From Streptomyces sp. NBC_00654 (lineage in GTDB: Bacteria; Actinomycetota; Actinomycetes; Streptomycetales; Streptomycetaceae), in contig NZ_JAPEOB010000002.1 of assembly GCF_026341775.1 (NCBI RefSeq), forward strand, positions 868,001 through 932,000: a stretch of DNA of 64,000 nucleotides, written 5' to 3'. Made by a program: the position numbers and the translations under genes. This document shows, piece after piece, positions 45,292 to 54,001 of the stretch. Numbering within the stretch: position 1 is the first letter of the stretch; every line of letters starts with the position of its first letter. The notes under the pieces were generated by a model. The model saw only the letters and a program-made list of their open reading frames with translations, was not told the DNA's origin and did not search any database.

Positions 45292-45917
45292 GCGAGCACG
45301 ACGAGCTGGGCCCGGTCGCGGGCGCCCAGCTTGACCATGGTGCGGCTCACATGGGTCTTGGCCGTGAGCGGGCTGACCACGAGCCTGCGGGCGATCTCCT
45401 CGTTCGACAGCCCGATACCGACCAGCGCCATCACCTCCCGCTCCCGTTCCGTGAGCCGGCCGAGGGCGGTGGCCGCCGCGGGTTCCTTGGACCGGGCGGC
45501 GAACTCCGCGATCAGCCGGCGCGTCACTCCGGGCGACAGCAGGGCGTCCCCGCCCACCACCGCCCGTACCGCGCGCAGCAGTTCCTCGGGCTCGGTGTCC
45601 TTGACGAGAAAGCCGGAGGCCCCGGACCGGATCGCCTCGAAGACGTACTCGTCCAGTTCGAAGGTGGTGAGCATGACCACCTTCACCTCGCCGAGCCCGG
45701 GGTCCCCGGTGATCCGCCGGGTGGCGGCCAGGCCGTCCAGGCGGGGCATCCGGATGTCCATCAGCACGGTGTCGGGCCGCAGCTCGCGCACCAGCCGGAC
45801 CGCTTCCTCCCCGTCGGCCGCCTCCCCGACCACCTCGATGTCCGGCTGGGCGTCCAGCAGCGCCCGGAAGCCGGCCCGGACCAGCAGTTGGTCATCGGCG
45901 AGCAGGACACGGATCAC
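45252..45917 (-). CDS. NarL/FixJ-family response regulator
   Basis: 221 residues. Receiver domain with phosphoacceptor Asp54 ('VLMDIRMPRLDG'), 'MLTTFELDEYVF' switch and 'LVKDTEPEELL'. LuxR HTH 'LTEREREVMALVGIGLSNEE' and 'TAKTHVSRTMVKLGARDRAQ'. The GTG start overlaps the kinase stop as GTGA, so the pair is translationally coupled. The product probably binds the palindrome upstream of the operon. Confidence 0.93.
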   Translation of the reverse strand: MIRVLLADDQLLVRAGFRALLDAQPDIEVVGEAADGEEAVRLVRELRPDTVLMDIRMPRLDGLAATRRITGDPGLGEVKVVMLTTFELDEYVFEAIRSGASGFLVKDTEPEELLRAVRAVVGGDALLSPGVTRRLIAEFAARSKEPAAATALGRLTEREREVMALVGIGLSNEEIARRLVVSPLTAKTHVSRTMVKLGARDRAQLVVLAYESGLVRPGWLG

Positions 45918-47191
45918 GGGGTCTCCTCCGGGTGTGCCCCGGGGTCCCGGGGCGGGGCGGCACGGTCCGGCTCGGTGGCGGCCAGCGGGAGTTCCGCCCG
46001 CACCCGGAAGCCGCCGCCGGGCCGGGGGCCCGCCTCGATCGTGCCACCGAGCGCCGCCGCCCGCTCCCGCATCCCCACGAGTCCGTTGCCGCTGCCGCCC
46101 GCGTCGCCGCCGGTCGCCGGTCCTTCGTCGTCGACACGGAGCCTCAGGCGCCCGGTGCCGTATCCGATCCGGACCAGTGCGGTGCGGGAACCCGAGTGCC
46201 GTACGACGTTGGTCAGGGCCTCCTGCACGATCCGGAAAGCGGCCAGGTCGGTGCTGGGCGGGACGGCCGCGCGCACGCCCCCGGTCTCGACGGTGACGGT
46301 GAGACCGGCGCTCGCCGCCTGCTCCACGAGTTCGGGCAGATGGCCCAGTCCCGGGGCCGGGGCGCGGGGGGCCTCGCCGGGCGTACGGAGGCCGGCCAGG
46401 ACCTGGCGCACCTCGCCGAGCGCCTCCTTGCTGGCCCCCTTGATGGTGATGAGCGCGGTGCGGGCCTGCTCGGGATCGGAGTCGAGCAGCGCGAGCCCCA
46501 CACCGGCCTGCACATTGATGACGGAGATGCTGTGGGCGAGCACATCGTGGAGTTCGCGGGCCATGCGCAGCCGTTCCTCGTCGGCCCGCCGCTGCTCCGC
46601 GGCCTGCCGTTGTGCCCTGGCCGCCGCCCATTGTTCGCGGCGTACCCGCAGCAGTTCGGCGGCGGCGGCGATGGCGAGAACCCAGGCGGCGATGAACGCC
46701 TCCTGCCCCCAGGGGGCGGCGCCGTCCCCGGCGGGCGGCAGCCACCGGTAGAGCCAGTGGCCCACCAGCACATGGCCGGCCCACAGTCCGCCGAGCGACC
46801 ACCAGGCCGCCTTGCGGTGCCCGGACACGATGGCGCCGAAGCAGCCCACGGCGACGGCGACGAAGACCGGTCCGTACGGATAACCCGCCCCCATGTAGAG
46901 CAGGGTCACGGCGGAGGTCGTGGCGACGGCCACCACGGGGTGCCGGTGGCGCACCAGCAGCACCGCGACCGCGACGAACAGCAGCAGCCGCGCGAAGAGG
47001 TCCACCGGCTGCCGGTCCTGGCCGTGCGCCGCGAAGCCCGTGCCGACCATGACGAACACCAGCAGCGCGGCCGTCGAGGGCCAGGGCAGCCCGGCGGCGG
47101 ACCGCTCCCCCAGGACCGCCGGCCAGTGCGGTGCGCCCCCGCGGCCCCCGGGGGGAGCACCGCCCGTGCGTGATGGCTGCTGTTCGTCCAT
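45914..47191 (-). CDS. NarL-type (HisKA_3) sensor histidine kinase
   Basis: 425 residues. Four to five TM helices in the first 180 residues, a coiled-coil-like stretch, then 'RMARELHDVLAHSISVINVQ' with phosphoacceptor His215. The ATPase domain has 'QEALTNVVRHSGS' and 'GNGLVGMRERAAALGG'. Such DesK-like kinases often sense envelope conditions; here the signal is unknown. A perfect 20-bp palindrome lies 59 bases upstream. Confidence 0.92.
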   Translation of the reverse strand: MDEQQPSRTGGAPPGGRGGAPHWPAVLGERSAAGLPWPSTAALLVFVMVGTGFAAHGQDRQPVDLFARLLLFVAVAVLLVRHRHPVVAVATTSAVTLLYMGAGYPYGPVFVAVAVGCFGAIVSGHRKAAWWSLGGLWAGHVLVGHWLYRWLPPAGDGAAPWGQEAFIAAWVLAIAAAAELLRVRREQWAAARAQRQAAEQRRADEERLRMARELHDVLAHSISVINVQAGVGLALLDSDPEQARTALITIKGASKEALGEVRQVLAGLRTPGEAPRAPAPGLGHLPELVEQAASAGLTVTVETGGVRAAVPPSTDLAAFRIVQEALTNVVRHSGSRTALVRIGYGTGRLRLRVDDEGPATGGDAGGSGNGLVGMRERAAALGGTIEAGPRPGGGFRVRAELPLAATEPDRAAPPRDPGAHPEETP

Positions 47192-47249
47192 GACGGCAAC
47201 GCTAGACGGGCCACCGCCGCGCGGGCGTCCGCCGGGCGTGGTGGTCGCC

Positions 47250-47269
47250 CGTACTCCCCGGGGAGTACG
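47250..47269. promoter_or_regulatory. 20-bp perfect palindrome upstream of the two-component operon
   Basis: CGTACTCCCCGGGGAGTACG, fully self-complementary, between the divergently facing ends of this operon and the flavoprotein gene. A likely binding site for the response regulator dimer. Confidence 0.65.
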
Positions 47270-47319
47270 TCGTCCGGGCGGGCGGCCGGACTTCCAGCTC
47301 ACGCCCCGCGGGACAGCCT

Positions 47320-48615
47320 CTACCGGTCCATCGCGCTCAGCGCGCGCTGCGCCAGCGGGTGCGTACGGACGAGCTCGGCCAGGGACGTGGTGCCCCGGGT
47401 GATGCCGGCGAACGCGTTCCAGGCGGGCCGGAAACCGGTCAGCACCGCGTGCAGCAGTCCGGGGCGGCGCTCGAACAGCCTCAGCATGCGCCGTCCGACG
47501 CCCATCTCCACGCCCAGCCCGGCCTTGATGGCGAAGGCGTAGTTGAGGGCCTGCCTGCGGGCGTCCACCGCGTCGTGGGACTCGGCGATCCGCACCGCCC
47601 ACTCACCGGCGAGCCGTCCGGAGCGCAGCGCGAAGGAGATGCCCTCCCGCGTCCACGGCTCCAGCAGCCCCGCCGCGTCGCCGCACACCACGACCCGGCC
47701 GCGCGACAGCGGGGAGTCGTCGCTGCGGCAGCGGGTCAGATGGCCGGAGGAGATCTCCGGCTCGAACCCGGCGAGGCCGAGCCGGGCGATGAAGTCCTCC
47801 AGATACCGCTTGGTCCCCGCGCCGTCACCGCGCGCCGAGATCACCCCGACGGTCAGGGTCTCGCCCTTGGGGAACACCCAGCCGTAACTCCCGGGCAGCG
47901 GGCCCCAGTCGATGAGCACCCGCCCCGCCCAGTCCTCCGCCACCGTCGCCGGGACGGGGATCTCCGCCTCCAGCCCGAGGTCCACCTGGTCGAGCTTGAC
48001 CCCGACATGAGCCCCTATCCGGCCCGCACTGCCGTCCGCGCCGACGACGGCCCGCGCGAGCACGGTCTCGCCCCCGGCCAGCACCACGGCGACGGTGCGC
48101 CGGTCGGGGACGGCGGGACCGTGCTGCTCCACCCGCGCCACCGCGACTCCGGTGCGCAGTTCGGCGCCGGCCTTCTGCGCCTCCTCGACCAGACCCGCGT
48201 CGAACTCGGAGCGGTTGATGAGCCCGAAGAGCATGCGCTTGGACCGGCGTGTACGCGACAGCTTCCCGTTGAGCGAGAACGTCACCGCGTGGATGCGGTC
48301 CCTGAGGGGCAGTTCGAAGCCCGGAGGCAGCGAATCGCGGGAGTACCCGATGATTCCGCCGCCGCAGGTCTTGTAGCGGGGCAGTTCCGCCTTCTCCAGC
48401 AGCAGCACCCGTCGGCCCGCGACAGCGGCCGCGTATGCCGCCGATGCTCCGGCCGGACCCGCGCCGACCACGACGACGTCCCACACGGACGACTCCTCCG
48501 GAACGGACGATTCCTCCGAAATGGACGGCTCTTCCGACTCACGTCCGGCGTCTGCGTTCTCGCTGCTCACGATGTGCTTCTGCTCCCGATCAACCAGTGG
48601 CCCCAAGCTGCTCAC
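47320..48615 (-). CDS. Geranylgeranyl reductase-family FAD-dependent oxidoreductase
   Basis: 431 residues. N-terminal dinucleotide-binding 'DVVVVGAGPAGASAAYAAA' (starts about residue 46), 'CGGGIIGYSRDSL' (the CGG motif of the family), 'VVGADGSAGRIGAHVG' and the FAD-ribityl 'VVVCGDAAGLLEPWTREGIS'. Such enzymes reduce isoprenoid double bonds or oxidise quinone-like substrates. The start is GTG 48615; a second GTG at 48570 is equally possible because the intervening residues and the Ser/Glu-rich 'SEESSVPEESSV' repeat are not conserved parts of the fold. Confidence 0.85.
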   Translation of the reverse strand: MSSLGPLVDREQKHIVSSENADAGRESEEPSISEESSVPEESSVWDVVVVGAGPAGASAAYAAAVAGRRVLLLEKAELPRYKTCGGGIIGYSRDSLPPGFELPLRDRIHAVTFSLNGKLSRTRRSKRMLFGLINRSEFDAGLVEEAQKAGAELRTGVAVARVEQHGPAVPDRRTVAVVLAGGETVLARAVVGADGSAGRIGAHVGVKLDQVDLGLEAEIPVPATVAEDWAGRVLIDWGPLPGSYGWVFPKGETLTVGVISARGDGAGTKRYLEDFIARLGLAGFEPEISSGHLTRCRSDDSPLSRGRVVVCGDAAGLLEPWTREGISFALRSGRLAGEWAVRIAESHDAVDARRQALNYAFAIKAGLGVEMGVGRRMLRLFERRPGLLHAVLTGFRPAWNAFAGITRGTTSLAELVRTHPLAQRALSAMDR

Positions 48616-48764
48616 GGCATCCTACGGCGCGATTCGGCCAAGCCCCTCTGTGGGAGGATCGGCCATGATTTCGTCGTACGAACAACGCCGGACAAAAGGC
48701 GTCGCCCACGGTCGCGTACACACCGCGCCGTATTCATAACGTCGCACCCACGAGGAGCGTGCCC

Positions 48765-50129
48765 ATGACCGCCCGTCCGATTTCCGAGACCGTCGCCTCG
48801 CTGATGCCCCGCGCCAGGACGGAGCTGGCCGAACTGGTGGCGTTCCGGTCGGTGGCGGACCCCGCCCAGTTCCCGAAGAGCGAGTGCGAAGCGGCGGCCG
48901 AATGGGTCGCCTCGGCACTGCGCGCCGAGGACTTCCAGGACGTCGCCCTGCTCGACACCCCCGACGGAACCCAGTCCGTCTACGGCTTCCTGCCCGGCCC
49001 GGCCGGTGCGCCGACCGTGCTGCTCTACGCGCACTACGATGTGCAGCCGCCGCTGGACGAGTCCGCCTGGCTCTCCCCGCCGTTCGAGCTGACGGAGCGC
49101 GACGGCCGCTGGTTCGGCCGGGGCGCGGCCGACTGCAAGGGCGGGTTCATCATGCATCTGCTCGCGCTGCGCGCGCTCAAGGCGAACGGCGGCGTGCCGG
49201 TCTCCGTGAAGGTGATCGCCGAGGGTTCGGAGGAGCAGGGCACCGGCGGCCTGGAGCGGTACGCGGAGGCGCACCCCGAACTGCTGGCCGCCGACACGAT
49301 CGTCATCGGCGACACCGGTAACTTCCGTGTCGGGCTGCCGACCGTCACCGCGACACTGCGCGGGATGACGATGCTGCGGGTGAAGCTCGACACGCTCGAA
49401 GGGAACCTGCACTCGGGGCAGTTCGGCGGCGCGGCCCCGGACGCGCTGGCGGCCATGATCCAGCTGCTGGCCTCGCTGCGCGCCGAGGACGGCACGACGA
49501 CGGTCGACGGTCTCACCACGGACACGGAGTGGGAGGGGCTGCAGTACCCGGAGGCGGAGTTCCGCAAGGACGCGAAGGTCCTGGACGGTGTGGAACTGAT
49601 CGGTACGGGGAGTGTCGCGGACCGGATCTGGGCGCGTCCCGCCGTCACGGTCATCGGCATCGACTGCCCGCCCGTGGTCGGTGCCACGCCGTCCCTCCAG
49701 GCGAGCGCCCGCGCGCAGGTGAGCCTGCGGGTGCCGCCCGGCCAGGACGCCGCCGAGGCGACGAAGCTGCTGACCGCCCATCTGGAGTCGCACGCCCCCT
49801 GGGGAGCGAGGGTCTTGGTGGAACAGGTGGGCCAGGGCCAGCCGTTCCGCGCCGACATCACGAGCCCGGCGTACACGTCGATGGCCGACGCCATGCGGGA
49901 CGCGTACCCGGGCGAGGAGATGCAGTCCTCCGGCATGGGCGGCTCGATCCCGCTGTGCAACACGCTCGCGAGCCTGTACCCGGAGGCGGAGATCCTGCTG
50001 ATCGGTCTCAGCGAGCCCGAGGCCCAGATCCACGCGGTGAACGAGAGCGTGTCCCCGGAGGAACTGGAACGTCTCTCGGTGGCCGAGGCGCTCTTCCTGC
50101 GCAACTACGCGGAGTCCAAGAAGGGTTAG
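48765..50129 (+). CDS. M20-family dipeptidase
   Basis: 454 residues. Zinc ligands of the M20 family: His90 and Asp92 in 'YAHYDVQPP', Asp in 'GRGAADCKGG', the Glu pair of 'AEGSEEQGTGG', Asp in 'VIGDTGNF', and a C-terminal His in 'QIHAVNES'. The dimerisation lid lies in the middle. It cleaves dipeptides or related amides in the cytosol. ATG 48765 is preferred over GTG 48759 because GAGGAG is 7 bases upstream of it. Its TAG stop forms the first bases of the inverted-repeat element that follows. Confidence 0.92.
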   Translation: MTARPISETVASLMPRARTELAELVAFRSVADPAQFPKSECEAAAEWVASALRAEDFQDVALLDTPDGTQSVYGFLPGPAGAPTVLLYAHYDVQPPLDESAWLSPPFELTERDGRWFGRGAADCKGGFIMHLLALRALKANGGVPVSVKVIAEGSEEQGTGGLERYAEAHPELLAADTIVIGDTGNFRVGLPTVTATLRGMTMLRVKLDTLEGNLHSGQFGGAAPDALAAMIQLLASLRAEDGTTTVDGLTTDTEWEGLQYPEAEFRKDAKVLDGVELIGTGSVADRIWARPAVTVIGIDCPPVVGATPSLQASARAQVSLRVPPGQDAAEATKLLTAHLESHAPWGARVLVEQVGQGQPFRADITSPAYTSMADAMRDAYPGEEMQSSGMGGSIPLCNTLASLYPEAEILLIGLSEPEAQIHAVNESVSPEELERLSVAEALFLRNYAESKKG

Positions 50130-50322
50130 GGAGTGTGCCGAAAGTCCCGCCTGGCTCGCGACGCCCGCCACGCACGCTCGCCGCGTTGTCCGCGTTGTCG
50201 GCGTTGTCGGGGTGTCCTTGTACGTCCAGTACGAGGACACTCCTCCGCCGTGCGATCGCACGCACCGGACGCCGTGAGCCCCGCCCTTCGGGCGGACGGC
50301 GCCACTTTCGGCACACGCCCTA
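50127..50322. repeat. 196-bp MITE-like element, dispersed palindromic repeat member B
   Basis: Terminal inverted repeats of 19 bases (50127-50145 and 50304-50322, TAGGG[A/C]GTGTGCCGAAAGT) differ at one position. Internally there is CTCGCCGCGTTGTC (50177-50190) followed by GTTGTC repeats, a 12-bp stem GTGTCCTTGTAC/GTACGAGGACAC (50212-50223, 50229-50240; one G-T pair) with loop GTCCA, then TCCTCCGCC. It contains no transposase. The core motifs and loop match the element at 20.3 kb. Confidence 0.8.
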
Positions 50323-50398
50323 GAGCCCTTCGTGTCCGGCCGGGGTGCGGGGTGCGGGGCGTGCTCCCCGCGCCCCGGCCCACCCGCGCCCCGGCCCC

Positions 50399-51436
50399 TC
50401 AGCCCACCGGCACGCCGGCCTCCAGATTGAGCACGACCGACCGTTCGCGTGCCCGCAGCGCCCAGCGCAGCCGCTCGTAGCGGGTGGGCGGCAGCATCGT
50501 CGCCGCCTCCGCCTCGGTGACGAACCGCCAGCCGCGCAGCTCCGACCCCGGAAGCAGCAGATGCGCGGCGTCCTCACCGCGCAGCAGGCCACCGTCGAAG
50601 AGGAAGCGCAGCCCCCCGTAGCCGGGCGGCTTCGGCGACTCCCAGTCGACCACCAGGAGTTTCGGCACCCGGTCCAGCCGGATCCCTATCTCCTCCGCGA
50701 CCTCCCGCATCCCCGCCTGCGCCGGAGCCTCCCCCGCCTCCACCACTCCGCCGGGGAACTCCCAGCCCGGCTTGTAGGTGGGATCGACGAGCAGGACACG
50801 GTCCTGTTCGTCGAAGAGCAGGACTCCGGACGCGACGGTCTCCGCGGTCGGATCGGGGGTCTGGACTATCTCGCACGCCCCGGCCGCTCCGGTGCGTACC
50901 GCCTCGGCGATCCGCTCGGCCGTCTCGTACGGGGTGAGCGCGCTGGTGTCGATCGTGTGGGCGTCCGCCTCGATCCAGTCGAGGGCCGCCAGATAGGGGT
51001 CGATGTGCTCATATGCCCACCGTCGGACGCGTTCGCTGTGCTCGGGGTCGGCCGGCACTTCCTCCCGGCCCGCGATCCGGCTTCGAAGGATCGTTTCCTC
51101 AGGTGAGAGCAGTACATGGCACACAGGAATGCGCCGGGAGGCGAACCCGCCGAAGATCTCGTCGCGGTACTCCTGGCGCAGGAGCGTCATCGGCACCACG
51201 AGCACCCCCGGCACCTCGGCGAGCAACGCGGCCGCCGTGTCCACCACCAGCCGCCGCCAGATCGGCAGGTCCTGGAAGTCGCTCACCTCGGCCAGCTTCT
51301 TCTGGGGCAGCAGGCCGCGCAGCCCGGCGCCGGTCAGCTCGGGGTCGTACAACGTGCTGTTCGGGATCAGATCGATCAGTTCGCACGCGGCGCTCGTCTT
51401 GCCCGCACTGAACGCACCGTTGACCCAGACGATCAC
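50399..51436 (-). CDS. P-loop kinase-NUDIX hydrolase fusion
   Basis: 345 residues. The N-terminal AAA/nucleotide-kinase-like domain begins at once with P-loop 'GAFSAGKT' (7-14) and continues to about residue 185 ('VCHVLLSPEETILRSRI'). The C-terminal NUDIX domain has the box 'GGVVEAGEAPAQAGMREVAE' followed by E-I-G. A phosphotransfer and a pyrophosphohydrolase activity on one chain suggest salvage or detoxification of a nucleotide-like compound; substrates are unknown. The GTG start has a GAGGGGG site 6 bases upstream. Confidence 0.87.
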   Translation of the reverse strand: MIVWVNGAFSAGKTSAACELIDLIPNSTLYDPELTGAGLRGLLPQKKLAEVSDFQDLPIWRRLVVDTAAALLAEVPGVLVVPMTLLRQEYRDEIFGGFASRRIPVCHVLLSPEETILRSRIAGREEVPADPEHSERVRRWAYEHIDPYLAALDWIEADAHTIDTSALTPYETAERIAEAVRTGAAGACEIVQTPDPTAETVASGVLLFDEQDRVLLVDPTYKPGWEFPGGVVEAGEAPAQAGMREVAEEIGIRLDRVPKLLVVDWESPKPPGYGGLRFLFDGGLLRGEDAAHLLLPGSELRGWRFVTEAEAATMLPPTRYERLRWALRARERSVVLNLEAGVPVG

Positions 51437-51707
51437 GGTTCCCCCTCTTCCGTAGCCCCCTGTGGCTTGCCCGCAACACCCTGCCGCGGAAACCCCGATG
51501 TGGCGATGCCGTTGCCGGGACGTGGCGGCCGGATGCCCGTTGCCGGGCGTACCACTGTACGAGGCCCGGCTCCCGGAGCGCCGTAACGGCGGGCTGCCGG
51601 GCGTCGTCGGAGCCCGCGGCCAGGGAGCCGGGGACCGGGGCCGCCGCCGGGGACGGGTTCCCTCCGGTGCCGGCCCGCCGGCCGGCCGCGGGAGCGCCGG
51701 GAATCGT

Positions 51708-51746
51708 CCGGGGGGTGTCCGGCCTGACGAACCGGGCACCCCCCGG
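51708..51746 (-). terminator. Terminator of the ROK kinase gene
   Basis: 15-bp arms (51708-51722, 51732-51746), one G-T pair, 9-base loop, starting 4 bases past the ROK gene stop. The rest of the 313-bp gap 51437-51749 shows nothing recognisable. Confidence 0.85.
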
Positions 51747-51749
51747 AAG

Positions 51750-52697
51750 TCAGGGGGCCGTCGGCCGTCGCGCGGCCGTCGCGGCGGCGGCCGCGGCTCC
51801 CACCAGCCCCGCGTCCGTCCCCATCACGGCGGGCGCCACCACGAGCTGACGGACGAACGAGAGCGTGGCGTAGTCACGCAGGGACCGGCGCAGGGGGGCG
51901 AAGAGCACGTCTCCCGCACCGGCCACGCCTCCGCCGATCACCGCGATCCCGATCTCGACGAGCGTGGCGGTAGCGGCGATCCCGGCGGCCAGTGCCTGGG
52001 CCGCCCGCTCGTACGAGGCGACGGCGACCGGGTCCCCGGCACGGGCGGCGGCGGCCACGGCGGCGGCTGTGACATCGCCGTCCGGGCCGGGGCTCCAGCC
52101 GCTCTCCAGGGCCCGGCGGGCGATGTTCGGCCCGCTGGCGAGGCGTTCGACGCAGCCGCGGGAGCCGCACGGGCACGGGTCACCGTCCAGGTCCACACTG
52201 AGGTGACCGATGTGACCGGCGTTGCCCGTGGGGCCCGGGTGCAGTCTGCCGCCGAGGACCAGACCACCGCCGACGCCCGTGGACACCACGAGGCAGAGCG
52301 CGTTGTCGTAGCCGCGCGCCGCACCGAGCCAGTGCTCGGCCGCAGTCATCGCCACCCCGTCGCCGACGAGTGTGACGACCAGTCCCCCGGTCGCCTTGTG
52401 CACCCGCTCCACCAGCGGAAAGTCCCGCCAGCACGGGACGTTGACCGGGCTCACCGTACCGGCCGAGGCATCCACGGGGCCCGCGCTGCCGATCCCGACG
52501 GAGGCCGCCCGGCTCCACAGCGGCGACGCCATCAGTTCGGACAGCACCTCACCGACGGCGCCCATCACCGTCTCGGCATCCCGCCGGGCGGGCGTCGGCC
52601 GTTGCGCCCGTACGAGAAGGGTTCCGCCGCCGTCCACCAGCGCACCGGCGATCTTGGTGCCTCCGATGTCGAGCGCGGCGACGAGGTCGGTATGCAT
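51750..52697 (-). CDS. ROK-family sugar kinase (glucokinase/N-acetylglucosamine kinase-like)
   Basis: 315 residues. ATP phosphate loop 'AALDIGGTKIAGALVDGGG', catalytic Asp in 'VVTLVGDGVAMTAAEHWLG' (a less common version of the ENDANAA motif), 'STGVGGGLVLGGRLH', 'GNAGHIGHLSVD' and the zinc motif 'CPCGSRGCVERLASG'. It phosphorylates a hexose or amino sugar. ATG 52697 begins right before the phosphate loop and has GGAGAG upstream. It is divergent from a LacI regulator, with a palindrome between them. Confidence 0.9.
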   Translation of the reverse strand: MHTDLVAALDIGGTKIAGALVDGGGTLLVRAQRPTPARRDAETVMGAVGEVLSELMASPLWSRAASVGIGSAGPVDASAGTVSPVNVPCWRDFPLVERVHKATGGLVVTLVGDGVAMTAAEHWLGAARGYDNALCLVVSTGVGGGLVLGGRLHPGPTGNAGHIGHLSVDLDGDPCPCGSRGCVERLASGPNIARRALESGWSPGPDGDVTAAAVAAAARAGDPVAVASYERAAQALAAGIAATATLVEIGIAVIGGGVAGAGDVLFAPLRRSLRDYATLSFVRQLVVAPAVMGTDAGLVGAAAAAATAARRPTAP

Positions 52698-52775
52698 CGG
52701 TGTGGGCTCTCCGGGTGAAGTGAAGGGGCGGGACCTGCGAGTTCGGTCGATGGTCTGCACAGTCTCCATTCTGCT

Positions 52776-52787
52776 GACAACGTTGTC
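52776..52787. promoter_or_regulatory. LacI-type operator palindrome
   Basis: GACAACGTTGTC, perfect and centred on CG as LacI-family operators are. It lies between the divergent ROK kinase and LacI genes, so the LacI protein probably controls both. Confidence 0.7.
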
Positions 52788-52891
52788 CAGGGCCTATGCT
52801 CGACGCCACAGCCTTCCGGCCCCTCCCGGCACCTTTCACGGGACCGCCCGGACCCGCCGGACCCGACCTTATCGACGACAGGACAGCGCAC

Positions 52892-53920
52892 GTGGCCGAG
52901 ACCACCCGTCACTCCGAGCCCCGCTACGGCAACCGGCCGACCATGAAGGACGTGGCGGCCCGCGCCGGAGTGGGCCTCAAGACGGTCTCGCGGGTGGTGA
53001 ACAGCGAACCGGGTGTCACCCCCGACACCGAACGCCGGGTCCAGGAGGCGATCGACGCTCTCGGCTTCCGCCGCAACGACAGCGCGCGCGTCCTGCGCAA
53101 GGGCCGCACCGCCTCCATCGGCCTGGTCCTGGAAGACCTCGCCGACCCCTTCTACGGCCCGCTGAGCCGCGCGGTGGAGGAGGTGGCCCGCGCGCACGGC
53201 GCGCTCCTGATCAACGGTTCGAGCGCCGAGGACCCCGAGCGCGAGCAGGAACTCGTCCTCGCGCTGTGCGCCCGCCGTGTGGACGGTCTGATCGTGATCC
53301 CCGCGGGCGACGACCACCGGTATCTGGAGCCGGAGATGAAGGCGGGCATCGCCACGGTCTTCGTGGACCGCCCGGCGGGCCGGATCAACGCCGACATGGT
53401 CCTCTCGGACAGCTTCGGCGGCGCCCGCGAAGGCGTCGCCCATCTGATCGCGCACGGCCACCGGAGGATCGGCTTCATCGGCGACCAGCCCCGTATCCAC
53501 ACGGCCACCGAGCGACTGCGCGGCTACCACGCGGCGATGGCGGACGCGGGCGTCGAGGTCGAGGACGGCTGGGTCTCGCTCGGCTCCACCGACCCCGGGC
53601 GGGTCCGGGCGGCGGCCGAGAGGATGCTCGCCGGACCGGAACCGGTCACCGCGCTGTTCGCGGGCAACAACCGGGTGACGGTGACCGCGGTACGCGTCCT
53701 GGCGGAGCGGGAACGCCCCGTGGCCCTGGTCGGCTTCGACGACATCGAGCTGGCCGATCTGCTCGGCATCACCGTCATCTCGCAGGACGCGGCGGCAGTG
53801 GGCCGCACCGCCGCCGAGCATCTGTTCCGCCGCCTGGACGGCGTCGACCACGCCCCGGTCCGGGTGGAGCTCCCGACGACGCTCATCGCACGCGGCTCCG
53901 GCGAACTGCCGCCCGCCTGA
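52892..53920 (+). CDS. LacI-family transcriptional regulator
   Basis: 342 residues. N-terminal LacI HTH 'TMKDVAARAGVGLKTVSRVV' and hinge helix 'RRNDSARVLRKG', then a periplasmic-binding-protein-like sensor ('SIGLVLEDLADPFYGPLSRA', 'VDGLIVIPAGDD', 'VALVGFDDIELADLL'). GTG 52892 precedes the HTH by about 18 residues. Sugar ligand unknown; the adjacent kinase suggests a hexose derivative. Confidence 0.92.
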   Translation: MAETTRHSEPRYGNRPTMKDVAARAGVGLKTVSRVVNSEPGVTPDTERRVQEAIDALGFRRNDSARVLRKGRTASIGLVLEDLADPFYGPLSRAVEEVARAHGALLINGSSAEDPEREQELVLALCARRVDGLIVIPAGDDHRYLEPEMKAGIATVFVDRPAGRINADMVLSDSFGGAREGVAHLIAHGHRRIGFIGDQPRIHTATERLRGYHAAMADAGVEVEDGWVSLGSTDPGRVRAAAERMLAGPEPVTALFAGNNRVTVTAVRVLAERERPVALVGFDDIELADLLGITVISQDAAAVGRTAAEHLFRRLDGVDHAPVRVELPTTLIARGSGELPPA

Positions 53921-54001
53921 AGCCGTCCGGCCCCGCCGGAAGCCGTCCGGCGTTGCCCGGCACCGTCCGGCGTGTCCCGGAGAACGCCCGCGGGACGGCC
54001 C

